From Helicobacter sp. MIT 05-5294 (GTDB lineage Bacteria; Campylobacterota; Campylobacteria; Campylobacterales; Helicobacteraceae): DNA of 34,736 nucleotides. Positions 1 through 8,759 of this stretch are shown here, piece by piece. The notes under the pieces were generated by a model. The model was not told where the DNA came from. It was given only the letters and a program-made list of their open reading frames with translations, and searched no databases. The DNA lies in NCBI RefSeq assembly GCF_000765675.1, contig NZ_JRPA02000019.1, forward strand, positions 1-34,736. Direction: 5' to 3'. A program made the translations under genes and the position numbers. Numbering within the stretch: position 1 is the stretch's first letter; each line of letters starts with the position of its first letter.

Positions 1-38
1 ATTGTTTATTGTGATTGTGGGATTCTGCATTGTTTATT

Positions 39-206
39 GTCATTGCGAGAGATTCGTTAGAATCTCGTGGCGTGTGTTGCGTTAGCAACTCACCCCCCCC
101 CACACTTGCAAATCTATAATGTTGGCAATTCCTGATTCTACATTGGAATCTCTAAAGCGAGATTCTGTGTTATGGATTGCTTTGTCCTTGCATTCCTCGC
201 AATGAC
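39..206. repeat. Dispersed palindromic intergenic repeat, copy A
   Basis: The element is bounded by an 11-bp inverted repeat, GTCATTGCGAG on the left and CTCGCAATGAC on the right. Just inside the left end is a hairpin with arms GAGATTC/GAATCTC, followed by CGTGG. The right end carries TGGATTGC, the complement of the GCAATCCA seen in the other copies. Read on the opposite strand it matches copy B at 2715-2872 across internal blocks such as TGCAAATCTATAAT. It lies downstream of feoB, whose stop is at 252. A C9 run sits inside at 93-101. It codes for nothing convincing. Confidence 0.7.
93..101. repeat. C9 homopolymer tract (intergenic)
   Basis: Nine consecutive C residues lie inside repeat copy A, outside any gene. 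Such runs are prone to length change in Helicobacter and Campylobacter. No reading frame depends on it here, so any effect would be on transcript structure. Function is unknown. Confidence 0.6.
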
Positions 207-251
207 AGAATGGTAATTCACGATTCCACTATCATAACTTCTTGCGCGAGA

Positions 252-2387
252 TTAATTCAAAATCAATCCCGCAAGAATATAACCCACCAGCGCAACGAAA
301 TAAGCGCAAACACTTGTAAAAAGAAATAAATATACAACATATTTAAATCCACCCGCTTCTTTACCAAAAACCACACTTGCAGCAAGGCAAGGATTGTAAA
401 TCATCACAAAAAGAACAAACGCAATCGCAGCTTGTAGCGGAATCGCATTAGAAATCACTTCCATTAGCGTTTCACTCTCTTCATCAACTTCGCCACCAAG
501 CGAATAAAGCACACCCATTGTAGAGATTACCACTTCTTTAGCCGCCAATCCACTTAAAAGTGCTACGCTCATTCGCCAATCAAAATCCATTGGGGCAAAG
601 ATAGGTTCAATCAGCTTCCCAGTCATTCCAAGATAGCTATTTTCAATCAAGCGTTCTTCTAAGGCAAATTCAAGCTTTTCTTTTTCCTCGCCATCAAGTG
701 CTTGTTCAATTTTGGTTTCATAGGTTGCTTTTGTCTCTTCTTGTGCGGGATAAGAACTCGCAAACCAAATCAAAATAGAAACCGCCAAAATGAAAGTTCC
801 CGCCTTTTTAAGATACATTTTTGCTTTTGTATAAATCGCAAACCAAACCAATCGCCAATTTGGCATACGATATTTTGGCATTTCCATTACAAAGGGTTCA
901 TCAGGACCTTTAAAGGCAGTTATTCGCAAAATCTTCGCAGCAACCAATCCAAGCAATGCGCCCAAAATATAGATTCCAAAAAGCCAATTGCCCGCTTGTT
1001 GAGTCGGGAAAAATGCTCCAACAAACAACACATACACAGGCAAACGCGCTCCGCAACTCATAAAGTTGATAATAAAAAGTGTCAAAAGCCTATCTTTGCG
1101 GCTTTTTAGCGTCCTTGTCGCCATAAATGCAGGGACGGAACAACCAAACCCGGATACAAGCGGAATGAAGCTTTTGCCATGTAAGCCAAATTTATGGAAA
1201 AACCCATCTAACAAAAAAGCAACACGCGACATATAGCCTGTGGTTTCTAGCAATGCGATTCCAAAAAACAAAATCACAATATTAGGCAAAAACAAAATCA
1301 CCGCTCCCACACCGCCAAGGATTCCATCGGCTAACAAAGAGGCGAGAGCTTCGCTTTCTACATTGTCCTTTACCAAATCCCCAAGCCAACCAAAAAAATC
1401 TTCAATCATATCCATTGGCAACGCACCAAGCGTAAAGGTAAGCTGAAACAATGCCCACATAAAAAACAAAAAAATCGGAATCCCGGCGTATTTGTTAATC
1501 AAAATCTTATCAATACTTTGCGTATAATTCTGCTTTTTCTTCGTTTCATAGCGTATGATTTCTGTTACGAGACCTTGCACAAACGCATTAGAATCCTCTA
1601 AAAAAATCTCTTTATTAGAGGGAGTATCATAAATCGTATAAAGATTATTTAAGGATTCTTGTAGTTTTTGCGACAATTCTAGCCAAATTGGCTTCTCATG
1701 AAGAATCGCAAAAGTCTTTTCCTCTTGTTTAAGCAACAAAATCGCAATCTGACGCGCACTAAGGTTTAGGGATTCTATACTAGCGTCCTTTTTGCTTTGG
1801 ATAAACTCTTCTAAACGCAGAATCTCTGTTTCAATTGCGTTGCTATAAATGCGTTTATTAGGAGTCTTTTCCTTTTGATAAGTCTCCACAATGCAATCTA
1901 GCAAAGATTCTAGATTCTCTTTCGTATGCGCAGAAACTTGCACACTAGGAATCCCTAAAAGCTCACTAAGAGCTTTAGCGTTGATTTTCACACCCTCATT
2001 TCTCGCTTCATCACTCATATTAAGTGCTAAAATCATCTTTTTTTGCATTTCAAGCAGTTGCGCACTTAAAAGCAAGTTACGCTCTAAATTCGTAGAATCC
2101 GCGACATTTACGATTAAATCATAATCCCCCCCACTCTCTACGAAATTTTTGGTAATCTTTTCTTCTTCGGAATATCCATAAAGCGAGTAAGTTCCGGGCA
2201 AATCTATAAACCGAAGAGTCCAACCCTGATGCGTTGTGTAAGCTTCGGCTTTTTCAACCGTTACCCCGGTGAAATTTCCCACTTTCATACTAGAATGGCA
2301 AAGTGCGTTAATCAACAAACTTTTGCCGACATTTGGCTGTCCTACAAGCGCGATTCTAATTACTTTATTTGGATTATTTTCTGCCAT
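252..2387 (-). CDS. feoB: Ferrous iron transport protein B (FeoB)
   Basis: Inner-membrane Fe(II) importer of 711 aa with a cytoplasmic N-terminal G domain. The P-loop GQPNVGKS starts near residue 16, the DLPGTYSLYG switch II/G3 segment near residue 62, and the NMSD G4 motif near residue 123. After a helical linker the membrane part begins around residue 300. Both conserved Gate segments are present, GFGCSVPAFMATR and SCGARLPVY, each with the cysteine expected in the family. Length and domain order are normal, so it should be functional. The ATG directly abuts the feoA stop (TAAATG), so the two genes are translationally coupled. Expression is probably iron-repressed through the Fur-like site upstream of feoA (inference). 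Confidence 0.97.
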   Translation of the reverse strand: MAENNPNKVIRIALVGQPNVGKSLLINALCHSSMKVGNFTGVTVEKAEAYTTHQGWTLRFIDLPGTYSLYGYSEEEKITKNFVESGGDYDLIVNVADSTNLERNLLLSAQLLEMQKKMILALNMSDEARNEGVKINAKALSELLGIPSVQVSAHTKENLESLLDCIVETYQKEKTPNKRIYSNAIETEILRLEEFIQSKKDASIESLNLSARQIAILLLKQEEKTFAILHEKPIWLELSQKLQESLNNLYTIYDTPSNKEIFLEDSNAFVQGLVTEIIRYETKKKQNYTQSIDKILINKYAGIPIFLFFMWALFQLTFTLGALPMDMIEDFFGWLGDLVKDNVESEALASLLADGILGGVGAVILFLPNIVILFFGIALLETTGYMSRVAFLLDGFFHKFGLHGKSFIPLVSGFGCSVPAFMATRTLKSRKDRLLTLFIINFMSCGARLPVYVLFVGAFFPTQQAGNWLFGIYILGALLGLVAAKILRITAFKGPDEPFVMEMPKYRMPNWRLVWFAIYTKAKMYLKKAGTFILAVSILIWFASSYPAQEETKATYETKIEQALDGEEKEKLEFALEERLIENSYLGMTGKLIEPIFAPMDFDWRMSVALLSGLAAKEVVISTMGVLYSLGGEVDEESETLMEVISNAIPLQAAIAFVLFVMIYNPCLAASVVFGKEAGGFKYVVYLFLFTSVCAYFVALVGYILAGLILN

Positions 2388-2618
2388 TTATCCTTGCACC
2401 CTCTCTACTTCAATCGCATTAGCTTCATCTGCGCGTAGCACAATGCAACTTCTATCAAGCTCCACCAAAATCGTAGAACCACCCAAAGAAGTCTCCACCT
2501 TTTTAATCTGCTTTGCTTTAGAGATTCCAAAGCTAAAGAATCTATCGCGTAATTGCTCATCAACTCCCAAATGCGTAATCACGCCTAATTCGCCGTCTTT
2601 TAGTGCATTGATTGTCAT
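2388..2618 (-). CDS. feoA: Ferrous iron transport protein A (FeoA)
   Basis: Small SH3-like cytoplasmic partner of FeoB (76 aa), needed in many bacteria for Fe(II) uptake. The sequence shows the family pattern: an N-terminal L(K)DGELGVITHLG stretch, a central RFFSFGI segment, and a C-terminal ELDRSCIVLRADEANAI segment. I chose the second in-frame ATG at 2618 because AAGGGG lies at Shine-Dalgarno distance from it and FeoA proteins begin with a short MTxxxL; an upstream ATG at 2636 would add six residues. It directly precedes feoB and is the first gene of the pair. Confidence 0.93.
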   Translation of the reverse strand: MTINALKDGELGVITHLGVDEQLRDRFFSFGISKAKQIKKVETSLGGSTILVELDRSCIVLRADEANAIEVERVQG

Positions 2619-2683
2619 TTTATCCCCTTTAAACAAAAATAAATCGTTTGAAATTTTAGCTTTTGCAAGGTTAATATAATATT

Positions 2684-2702
2684 AAAATTGATTATCATTT
2701 TG
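2684..2702 (-). promoter_or_regulatory. Fur-box-like operator upstream of feoAB
   Basis: The minus-strand 19-mer CAAAATGATAATCAATTTT matches the classical Fur consensus GATAATGATAATCATTATC at 14 of 19 positions, including an unbroken core AATGATAATCA. It lies 66-84 bp upstream of the feoA start, where a repressor could block the promoter (AT-rich TATTATATTA just downstream). Position and target gene fit iron-dependent repression. Direct binding is inferred. Confidence 0.6.
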
Positions 2703-2714
2703 TAGAATCTCTGC

Positions 2715-2872
2715 GTCATTGCGAGGAGCGAAGCGATAAAGCAATCCACGCTTTGGCATAAGTTAAAGATTCCATTGCGTATTAAGTTCAATATTATAGA
2801 TTTGCATAGCACGGGTGAAATTTGTTTCACAAATTGCACACCACGAGATTCTAACGAATCTCTCACAATGAC
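2715..2872. repeat. Dispersed palindromic intergenic repeat, copy B
   Basis: The left unit GTCATTGCGAG continues into GAGCGAAGCGATAAAGCAATCCA. The right unit is its inverted counterpart, with a GAGATTCTAACGAATCTC hairpin and CTCACAATGAC. The whole is the reverse complement of copy A with point changes and small indels. It occupies most of the stretch between feoA (starts 2618) and the next gene (ends 2926). The only other content seen there is the Fur-like site and promoter region of feoAB. Confidence 0.7.
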
Positions 2873-2925
2873 GATAAACAAAGCACGATGCAAAATCCAA
2901 AAATCAAAGACTCCGCAATTAAACC

Positions 2926-5142
2926 CTAAAGCTTAGCTTTCAAGTGCGCTTTAATAGGATAAAACAAAGGATTCTTGGAATCCAAAAAGAACGCATTAGG
3001 GTCTCTTAATAGCTTTGCAATCCTGCGGTAGATTCTAAAGTTTTTAACAAACATCAAGGAATCCCAGCTCCACCTACTAGAATGCTCCCTCAAAAACGAT
3101 TCTTTATCCAGGTTAATCTCATAAGCAAAAGGCAAATAACACAAAGAATCTAAAGTATAGTTTTGTTTCTTAAACTCCTTTGCTAACAAGCATTTGTGCC
3201 CACCAAGTATCATTTGGTAAAAATGAAACTCATAAGTGCGCCTAAAGTAGCTATTATCCGCGCGTTTGATTAACTTAGTTTCTGGCACAAGATAGGAGTA
3301 AAACTCTTCTTTTAGGTAGCAAATAAACCTTAGCATTTTCTCCTCATCTACCTCAAACCCGTGATACATTACTGCATCAAGTCGCGCCTTTAGCTCCTCT
3401 TTGGATTGCGCTTGTAAGTTTAACCCATCAAAAGCATAAAATGCCCTAGCACAAAGAATTGCAGGTTTTTTGGCAATCATCGCATACATTCCCACGCCAG
3501 AATTTAGCAACACACACGCTTGGGCAATGTTTAGAAGTGCCACAATAGAGCAATCATCGGGCGCAAAGATTAAATGCGGATATGCCTTTTTGTTGATTTT
3601 TGCGCTTAAGGGGTGGCGTTTGCAGACAAAGACTACATTGTCTTTGTGATACTCTTTGGCGAGTTCTTCTAAGGATTCCAAAAATCCCTCATAGCTAAAA
3701 AATGGCGAAAAATACAAAATCGCTGTATCAGATTCTACTTGCAAGGAGACAAAAACAACTCGGCACTTGCGCACTCCTAGTATGCGCCTTAATTCCGCCT
3801 CCCCAAAGTTCTGATTTTTCTCCTCTAAAAACTCATTAGAATACAAAACATTCTCAATATATTCCAATGCCCTATCGCGCTGTTGCGCATTTATTGCGTG
3901 ATTCCAAAGATTCTCATTATAGTTAGAAGAATCTCCCAAAAACCCACTATTATCAAAAAACCAAGCATTAGGAAACGCGCCCCGCTCAAAAACATAAAAA
4001 GCAATCCCCTCTTCACGCATAAAATGATAAATTTTATTTATTTTCTCCCTCGCATAAGGATTAAAAAGTAAGTAAAGCGTAATGTTGTGCTTGTCTCTAA
4101 ACTCCAAAAATCGCTTCTCATTAAATTCCTCATCGTCAAAAAATATTTTCTCACTCGCAGCAATAGGCTCTCCTAAGAAAACGCAAGGTTTTCGCAAAGC
4201 ATTATAGGCATACGACTTCTCACTATCTAATATACAGACTTTTTCTTTTGCCTGTGCGCGAATTAGAGTATCAAGCTTATTTCCTTTGCGCAAAATTCTG
4301 ATAAAATTCTCTTTGTTATTTCTATGTGTGCCAAAATAGTTGTTTTGATTTGGTTTAGTATGCCAAAGATGATAAAGATAGATTCCATACATCATTGCTT
4401 CTAGCCCTACTATCGCATACCACGCACGGAATCCCTTAAATGCACCAAATTTCCAATTTCTAGCAAAATATTCTAATTCTTTAGGCAGAATCTCAAAAAC
4501 AGCATAAGACTTAAGCAACCTAGATAAAAATTCAAAATCCTCACAACCATATCCTAAAAAATCCTCATTATATCCACCAAGCTCCCAAAAAGTATAGGTG
4601 TTTAACACAATAGATGAGGAAGTAGGCATAAACCATTCTATGTTTTCTTTATTTTGATTCAAATTCAGCTGATGAATGATTTGCTCCTCACAAATCTCGT
4701 GCTTTAAGAATCTCTGTGTGCCACTCTCACTCAAAAACACACAAGGCAAAACCAAAAAACTAGCTGGATTCTCTACAATTCTTTTTGCCTCTATCATTTT
4801 TAGGATTTTCTCCAGCATTTGAGGACTAAGCACACAATCCACATCTAACACCATTAAAGTAGGCGTGGTTACAAACCGCGCTCCATAATTCCTACACGAA
4901 GAGGGGCAAAACACACCGCACTCTTGCCCTTTGGCGTCTTTTAGGTAAATATGTCCGCAAGATTCCATGAAGTGTGCAATCTCCAAAGACTCCTCTAAAG
5001 ATACAGAAGAATACCCTTCAACAAAGAGATAACGCACTTTGCCCTCGCTTTTGTATTCTTTAGCTTTTTCTAGCACTCTTTGCGCAATAAACTCACGCTC
5101 TTTACTTAGCCCAAATGGGATAATGATAGAAAGTATTGGCAT
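2926..5142 (-). CDS. Two-domain glycosyltransferase: GT2-type plus capsule-synthesis-type C-terminus
   Basis: A 738-aa protein with no signal peptide and no clear membrane segment, so probably cytoplasmic and acting on surface glycan. Residues 1-260 look like a GT-A fold family 2 glycosyltransferase: the start MPILSIIIPF, a DxD-type metal motif D100-V-D102, and the late GYGCEDFEF motif at about 197-204. The C-terminal part (about 400-640) resembles the capsule polysaccharide/KpsS-like family: an FSPFFSYEGF segment, then KRHPLS, then LNSGVGMYAMIAKKPAI. The first part probably adds a sugar to a glycan; the second may be another transferase or a chain-end enzyme. No other glycan genes adjoin it. 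The ATG at 5142 is chosen because the GT2 beta-strand begins immediately. Exact substrate is unknown. Confidence 0.75.
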   Translation of the reverse strand: MPILSIIIPFGLSKEREFIAQRVLEKAKEYKSEGKVRYLFVEGYSSVSLEESLEIAHFMESCGHIYLKDAKGQECGVFCPSSCRNYGARFVTTPTLMVLDVDCVLSPQMLEKILKMIEAKRIVENPASFLVLPCVFLSESGTQRFLKHEICEEQIIHQLNLNQNKENIEWFMPTSSSIVLNTYTFWELGGYNEDFLGYGCEDFEFLSRLLKSYAVFEILPKELEYFARNWKFGAFKGFRAWYAIVGLEAMMYGIYLYHLWHTKPNQNNYFGTHRNNKENFIRILRKGNKLDTLIRAQAKEKVCILDSEKSYAYNALRKPCVFLGEPIAASEKIFFDDEEFNEKRFLEFRDKHNITLYLLFNPYAREKINKIYHFMREEGIAFYVFERGAFPNAWFFDNSGFLGDSSNYNENLWNHAINAQQRDRALEYIENVLYSNEFLEEKNQNFGEAELRRILGVRKCRVVFVSLQVESDTAILYFSPFFSYEGFLESLEELAKEYHKDNVVFVCKRHPLSAKINKKAYPHLIFAPDDCSIVALLNIAQACVLLNSGVGMYAMIAKKPAILCARAFYAFDGLNLQAQSKEELKARLDAVMYHGFEVDEEKMLRFICYLKEEFYSYLVPETKLIKRADNSYFRRTYEFHFYQMILGGHKCLLAKEFKKQNYTLDSLCYLPFAYEINLDKESFLREHSSRWSWDSLMFVKNFRIYRRIAKLLRDPNAFFLDSKNPLFYPIKAHLKAKL

Positions 5143-5246
5143 ACGAACCCTTGAATTTTTTTCAAATTATAGTTTTTCAATAATTAAATTATTCTTTTAC
5201 GATAATTAAAAGCTTAAAATTATAGCTTTAATATAAAAGAGTTCCA

Positions 5247-5669
5247 ATGAAAGTAATAGAAAGAATCAATGAGATTTTAAAAGAAAAAAATATGAGCAAA
5301 AAGGAACTAGCGCACCGCTTGATTGACTTTGGACTAAAAGCACATAAAACAGGTGAGATTCCGAGTATCTCAAGTATTTATGCTTATCTCAATGGCAATA
5401 TAGACTTAAAAGCTGATATGATTCCTTATATCGCAGACGCTTTGGGTATCTGTGAGCAAGAGTTGTTTTCTAGCTCCAAAGAATCCCTAAAACTTGTTGC
5501 GAAATTTTATAACAGAAATAGTGATTATAGACACTATGAAAAAATTATAGAACTCTTAGAATACCTCCCGCCAAAAACCCTAAATATCCTAGAGGATATA
5601 CTAATCCAAAACAAGAAAACAATACAAAATCTAAATGAAAATATCAACTCTATCCAAAAGGATTCTTAA
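5247..5669 (+). CDS. Small helix-turn-helix (XRE-type) DNA-binding regulator
   Basis: A 140-aa protein. Residues 3-73 form a lambda-repressor-like HTH: INEILKEKNMSKKELAHRL as helices 1-2, SISSIYAYLNGN as the recognition region, then IPYIADALGICEQELF. The rest is a charged helical tail (YLPPKTLNILEDI, then Gln/Asn-rich) that may dimerise. It is transcribed away from the glycosyltransferase gene across a 104-bp AT-rich gap that probably holds both promoters, so it may regulate that gene (inference). The start is ATG with an AAAAGAG ribosome site. The target and any ligand are unknown. Confidence 0.75.
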   Translation: MKVIERINEILKEKNMSKKELAHRLIDFGLKAHKTGEIPSISSIYAYLNGNIDLKADMIPYIADALGICEQELFSSSKESLKLVAKFYNRNSDYRHYEKIIELLEYLPPKTLNILEDILIQNKKTIQNLNENINSIQKDS

Positions 5670-5738
5670 AATTATATCCCCACGACATCACAAAATATTC
5701 GCGCCCTGCACCCTTGCTAAAGCCCAAAGCTACCACCT

Positions 5739-5870
5739 GTCATTGCGAAGCCATTGTAGGGGGCTGTAACAATCCATAATTCGGAATCTCGCCTTAGAGA
5801 TTCCATTATGGAATCAAAGAGGGCTAACACTATGGATTGCCACGAATTGCGTTGCAATTCTCGCAATGAC
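5739..5870. repeat. Dispersed palindromic intergenic repeat, copy C
   Basis: The left end is GTCATTGCGAA and the right end TCTCGCAATGAC. CAATCCATAAT near the left and TATGGATTGCC near the right form the second layer of inverted symmetry. The flank GATAAACAAAGCAC just outside the right end is also found outside copy B, so the repeat unit extends beyond the inverted ends. It fills the space between the convergent HTH regulator and the YqiA-like gene; nothing else is seen there. Confidence 0.65.
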
Positions 5871-5955
5871 GATAAACAAAGCACAATGCAGAATCTCACA
5901 ATCATCACACAAAGAGATTCAAAAGCACAAAAGCGCGGGAGGAGTGAAAGCTATT

Positions 5956-6507
5956 TTACGCTTCCTTTTCCCATTGTAGAATCGTATCTTTTTGGGCGAT
6001 GAAGTTATCAAAATGATGAGAACCACCCTCTTCAATAATTAGTTTAGAATCTTTAAATTTCTGCGCTGCGATTCTATAATCTAGCACTTGATCGCCACTT
6101 TGCAAAAGCACACAATAAAGTTCGGGCGTAATAGAATCCACAAAATATTTTTTAAGACTCTCTACCAAATCCAAACTCCAAAAAAACGAAGTGTTATTAT
6201 AAGTAACATCAATACGCCCAATAGCGGGTAGCAGGGTTTTATAAGCATCAACAACGGGATTAACAAGCACGGCTTTTAAGTGATATTTCTGCGCTAAAAA
6301 TGTCGCATAATAGCCGCCAAGAGAGCTTCCAACAAGACAAATTTTATTTTCTTTAGAATGCTCCAAAATCAGCGATTCTGCAAGAGAAATCGCCAAATCA
6401 GGAACATAGGGGAGATTCGGCGTTAGTGCATTAGGGGCAAATGAGGCAATCAATTTGCCTTTATAACACAACCCCACGCTACGAAATCCATGCAAATAAA
6501 GCAGCAA
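5956..6507 (-). CDS. YqiA/UPF0227-like alpha/beta-hydrolase (esterase)
   Basis: A compact 183-aa alpha/beta hydrolase. Motifs seen are the opening LLYLHGFRS strand-turn, the nucleophile elbow GSSLGG near residue 62 (catalytic Ser), an acidic SGDQVLDY segment near 133, and a C-terminal GGSHHFDNF with the catalytic His near 163. This pattern fits the YqiA family of small esterases; the physiological substrate is not known. The start appears to be TTG with AAAGGGG just upstream and no better ATG nearby. It lies 18 bp after the tpx stop and is probably the last gene of the tsaD-tpx cluster. Confidence 0.75.
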   Translation of the reverse strand: MLLYLHGFRSVGLCYKGKLIASFAPNALTPNLPYVPDLAISLAESLILEHSKENKICLVGSSLGGYYATFLAQKYHLKAVLVNPVVDAYKTLLPAIGRIDVTYNNTSFFWSLDLVESLKKYFVDSITPELYCVLLQSGDQVLDYRIAAQKFKDSKLIIEEGGSHHFDNFIAQKDTILQWEKEA

Positions 6508-6525
6508 ATCTTCCCCTTTAATTCT

Positions 6526-7020
6526 TTATTTCACAGCTTTTAATGCTGCTTCATAATCCGGTTCGCTTGTGATTTCGCTCACGATTTCTTTGTGCACGAT
6601 TTGACCATCAGGATTGACAACAAAAACCGCGCGTGTGAGTAAGCCTTCCAATGGAGAACCCGCCAAAACTACGCCATAAGAATCGCCAAAGTCTTTGTTT
6701 CTAAAATCACTCAACGCAGTTACATTTTCAATTCCTTCTGTGGAACAGAATCTTCCCTGCGCGAAAGGCAAATCAAGTGAAACAACGAAAACTTGCGCAT
6801 TGGCAATACTTGCTGCTTTTTCGTTGAATTTGCGTGTTTGTGTTGCGCAAACTCCTGTATCTAGTGAGGGAACAACATTGATAATTTGGTATTTACCACT
6901 CGCACCACCCACACTTTTAATGCTCAAATCTCCAGCGACCAAATCCACTTTAGGAGCTTTATCTCCGACATTGACTTCTTTTCCTGCAAGAGTTACTGCA
7001 TTTCCTTTAAAAGTTACCAT
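6526..7020 (-). CDS. tpx: Thiol peroxidase (Tpx, atypical 2-Cys peroxiredoxin)
   Basis: Reduces hydrogen peroxide and organic peroxides using thioredoxin. The peroxidatic cysteine is in PSLDTGVCA and the resolving cysteine in LPFAQGRFCS, 34 residues later, the expected Tpx spacing. The C-terminal SEITSEPDYEAALKA motif is typical. There is no signal peptide, so it acts in the cytoplasm. Two in-frame ATGs exist, at 7026 and 7020. The second lies 7 nt after AAGGA and gives the usual MVTFKGN start (164 aa), so I prefer it. It is read in the same direction as tsaD, about 65 bp downstream of it. Confidence 0.95.
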   Translation of the reverse strand: MVTFKGNAVTLAGKEVNVGDKAPKVDLVAGDLSIKSVGGASGKYQIINVVPSLDTGVCATQTRKFNEKAASIANAQVFVVSLDLPFAQGRFCSTEGIENVTALSDFRNKDFGDSYGVVLAGSPLEGLLTRAVFVVNPDGQIVHKEIVSEITSEPDYEAALKAVK

Positions 7021-7086
7021 TTTCATTTCCTTAAAATTTTTCTAAAATTGGAGATTTATTATTAAATAACGAAACTAAAATTTAGA

Positions 7087-8112
7087 TTAAAATGCGTCAA
7101 TTCTTGGACGAGTTTGTAAAGTTTCCACAGAAGCAAACTCGTTTCTCCGATAAGATTCTATCGCCACACGCCCAATCATCGCGGCATTATCGGAGCAAAA
7201 TTCAAGCGGAGCAAGCAGTAAAGTTGCATTATATTCTTTGCAAATCTTGCCCATTTTTTCCCTAAGCAAAAGATTCGCACTCGCTCCACCCACAATTCCA
7301 AAGGACTTCCAAGCATTGGATTGATTCGCGTTGGATTCAAAGAAGATTCTACATTTTTGCACCAAATGAGTAATGGCAGAATCCTGAAAACTTGCACACA
7401 AATTTGCCTTAAACTCTTCACTTAAGATTCCATTGTTTTGTTTTTCTTTTTCAATCTGCACCCTCACCGCGTTTTTAAGCCCTGAAAAGCTAAAGGCAAA
7501 TTGCTTTTTACTACGCAAAGGAATCGGGAAGCTAAAAAAATCTTGCAAACCCTTTTTAGCATAAGATTCCACAATAGGACCTCCCGGATAGCCTAAAGAT
7601 AGCATTTTTGCTACTTTATCAAAACTCTCCCCAAAGCTATCATCTAAGCTTTGTGTTTGGATTGTGATTTCTTCATAAGATTTCGCTTCAAGTAGCATTG
7701 TATGCCCACCAGAGACTAAAAGAACGCCCAAAGGGAAGCAAGAATCGCATTCTAAAAACAAAGAATACAAATGCCCTTTTAGGTGATTAACGCTAATCAA
7801 AGGGAGATTAAGTGCGTAGCTAAGGGTTTTTGCCATCATTAAACCCTCCATTAGCGTTACATTCAAACCCGGTTCTGTGGTAACCGCAATGGCTTTTAAG
7901 TCTTTTAAATAAGGTTTTGTTTTTTCTAAAATTAAAGGTAAAACTTCCGCGTGCAACCGACTTGCAAGCTCTGGGACAACACCGCCAAAAGCGGCGTGTT
8001 GTTTCTCTTGAGAGATTTTTTGATGAAAGATTAGCTGTTTAGAATCTATTTGGGTTAGCGCGATAGAGCTATCATCGCAACTACTTTCAATGCTTAAAAT
8101 AAGTCCGCCCAA
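7087..8112 (-). CDS. tsaD: tRNA N6-adenosine threonylcarbamoyltransferase TsaD
   Basis: Catalytic subunit of the t6A37 tRNA modification complex, transferring threonylcarbamoyl from TC-AMP to A37 of ANN-decoding tRNAs; essential in most bacteria. The Kae1/TsaD features are present: LILSIESSCDDSS at the start, QHAAFGGVVPELASRLH, the metal-binding SVNHLKGHL (HxxxH), the LLVSGGHTML ATP-binding motif, and a late SDNAAMIGRVA. The start is TTG at 8112, with AGGA four bases upstream; no in-frame ATG precedes the conserved N-terminus. Length 341 aa is normal. It follows the 208-aa gene by 10 bp. Confidence 0.95.
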   Translation of the reverse strand: MGGLILSIESSCDDSSIALTQIDSKQLIFHQKISQEKQHAAFGGVVPELASRLHAEVLPLILEKTKPYLKDLKAIAVTTEPGLNVTLMEGLMMAKTLSYALNLPLISVNHLKGHLYSLFLECDSCFPLGVLLVSGGHTMLLEAKSYEEITIQTQSLDDSFGESFDKVAKMLSLGYPGGPIVESYAKKGLQDFFSFPIPLRSKKQFAFSFSGLKNAVRVQIEKEKQNNGILSEEFKANLCASFQDSAITHLVQKCRIFFESNANQSNAWKSFGIVGGASANLLLREKMGKICKEYNATLLLAPLEFCSDNAAMIGRVAIESYRRNEFASVETLQTRPRIDAF

Positions 8113-8122
8113 AGATTCCTAC

Positions 8123-8749
8123 TTACGCATTTTCATCTAGCACATTAACGCCTAGACTTGCGAGTTTTTTATCTACTTTTTCCAAAGCTTTTTCCAAAGT
8201 TTCCTTGCTAATATCCGGCAAATTTCCGCCCCAAGATTTTTCTGCTTGATTGTATCCTCTAAGGATTCCTTCTCTTCCAGCTTTAAGCTTCTCTACATCA
8301 TCACCCGCACCGGCTAAAACAAAATCCGCAATTCTATCAGAAGTTTTTGTAACGCCAAAGAATCCGTCTTCTGCGATTAATGCTTTGGCTTCATCTTGGG
8401 TGAGTTGTTGAATCGGCTTACCATCGTAGCCAATAGAGCTTAAATCCAAACCATTAAGAATGCTATTGAGTTTGAAAGGATCATTCATTGCGCTTGTTCC
8501 ACCAAATAATCCGTTTTGTGAAGAGAAGTTTGTCTCACTTGAAATCGTAATGTTCATTTGGAACTGCATAATGTAGCCTGTTACCAAAGATTTTGCATCT
8601 ACTTTTGACGCTGCTTCTTGGATATTTTTGCTTCTTTCCTCTGATGAAGTTTCATCTTTTTTAAGTGGGTTAGAACTCATTGCACTTTGCAAATCATTCG
8701 CGTATTCAAGACTACTTTTTGTAGAACTATTAGAAATATTCATTGCCAT
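8123..8749 (-). CDS. Uncharacterised 208-aa protein
   Basis: I do not recognise a confident family. The first 50 residues are Ser/Asn/Lys-rich and look disordered (MNISNSSTKSS onward). The middle (about 60-110) has FQMNITISSETNFSSQ and Gly/Ser-rich segments. The C-terminal half is more regular, with GYDGKPIQQLTQDEAKALI, FGVTKTSDRIADFVL, and a final helix ending KVDKKLASLGVNVL. There is no signal peptide, transmembrane segment or cysteine. The ATG is backed by an excellent AAGGAGG. It is the first gene of a minus-strand cluster with tsaD. I recall similar proteins in related genomes being labelled as a hydrogenase-4 component, but nothing in this sequence supports that. Confidence 0.75.
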   Translation of the reverse strand: MAMNISNSSTKSSLEYANDLQSAMSSNPLKKDETSSEERSKNIQEAASKVDAKSLVTGYIMQFQMNITISSETNFSSQNGLFGGTSAMNDPFKLNSILNGLDLSSIGYDGKPIQQLTQDEAKALIAEDGFFGVTKTSDRIADFVLAGAGDDVEKLKAGREGILRGYNQAEKSWGGNLPDISKETLEKALEKVDKKLASLGVNVLDENA

Positions 8750-8759
8750 ATTGTCCTCC

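Noticed and set aside
2615-2893. A 92-aa minus-strand ORF between feoA and the glycosyltransferase
   Set aside because: It is translated from repeat copy B and the Fur/promoter region; it has no ribosome site and no protein-like features.
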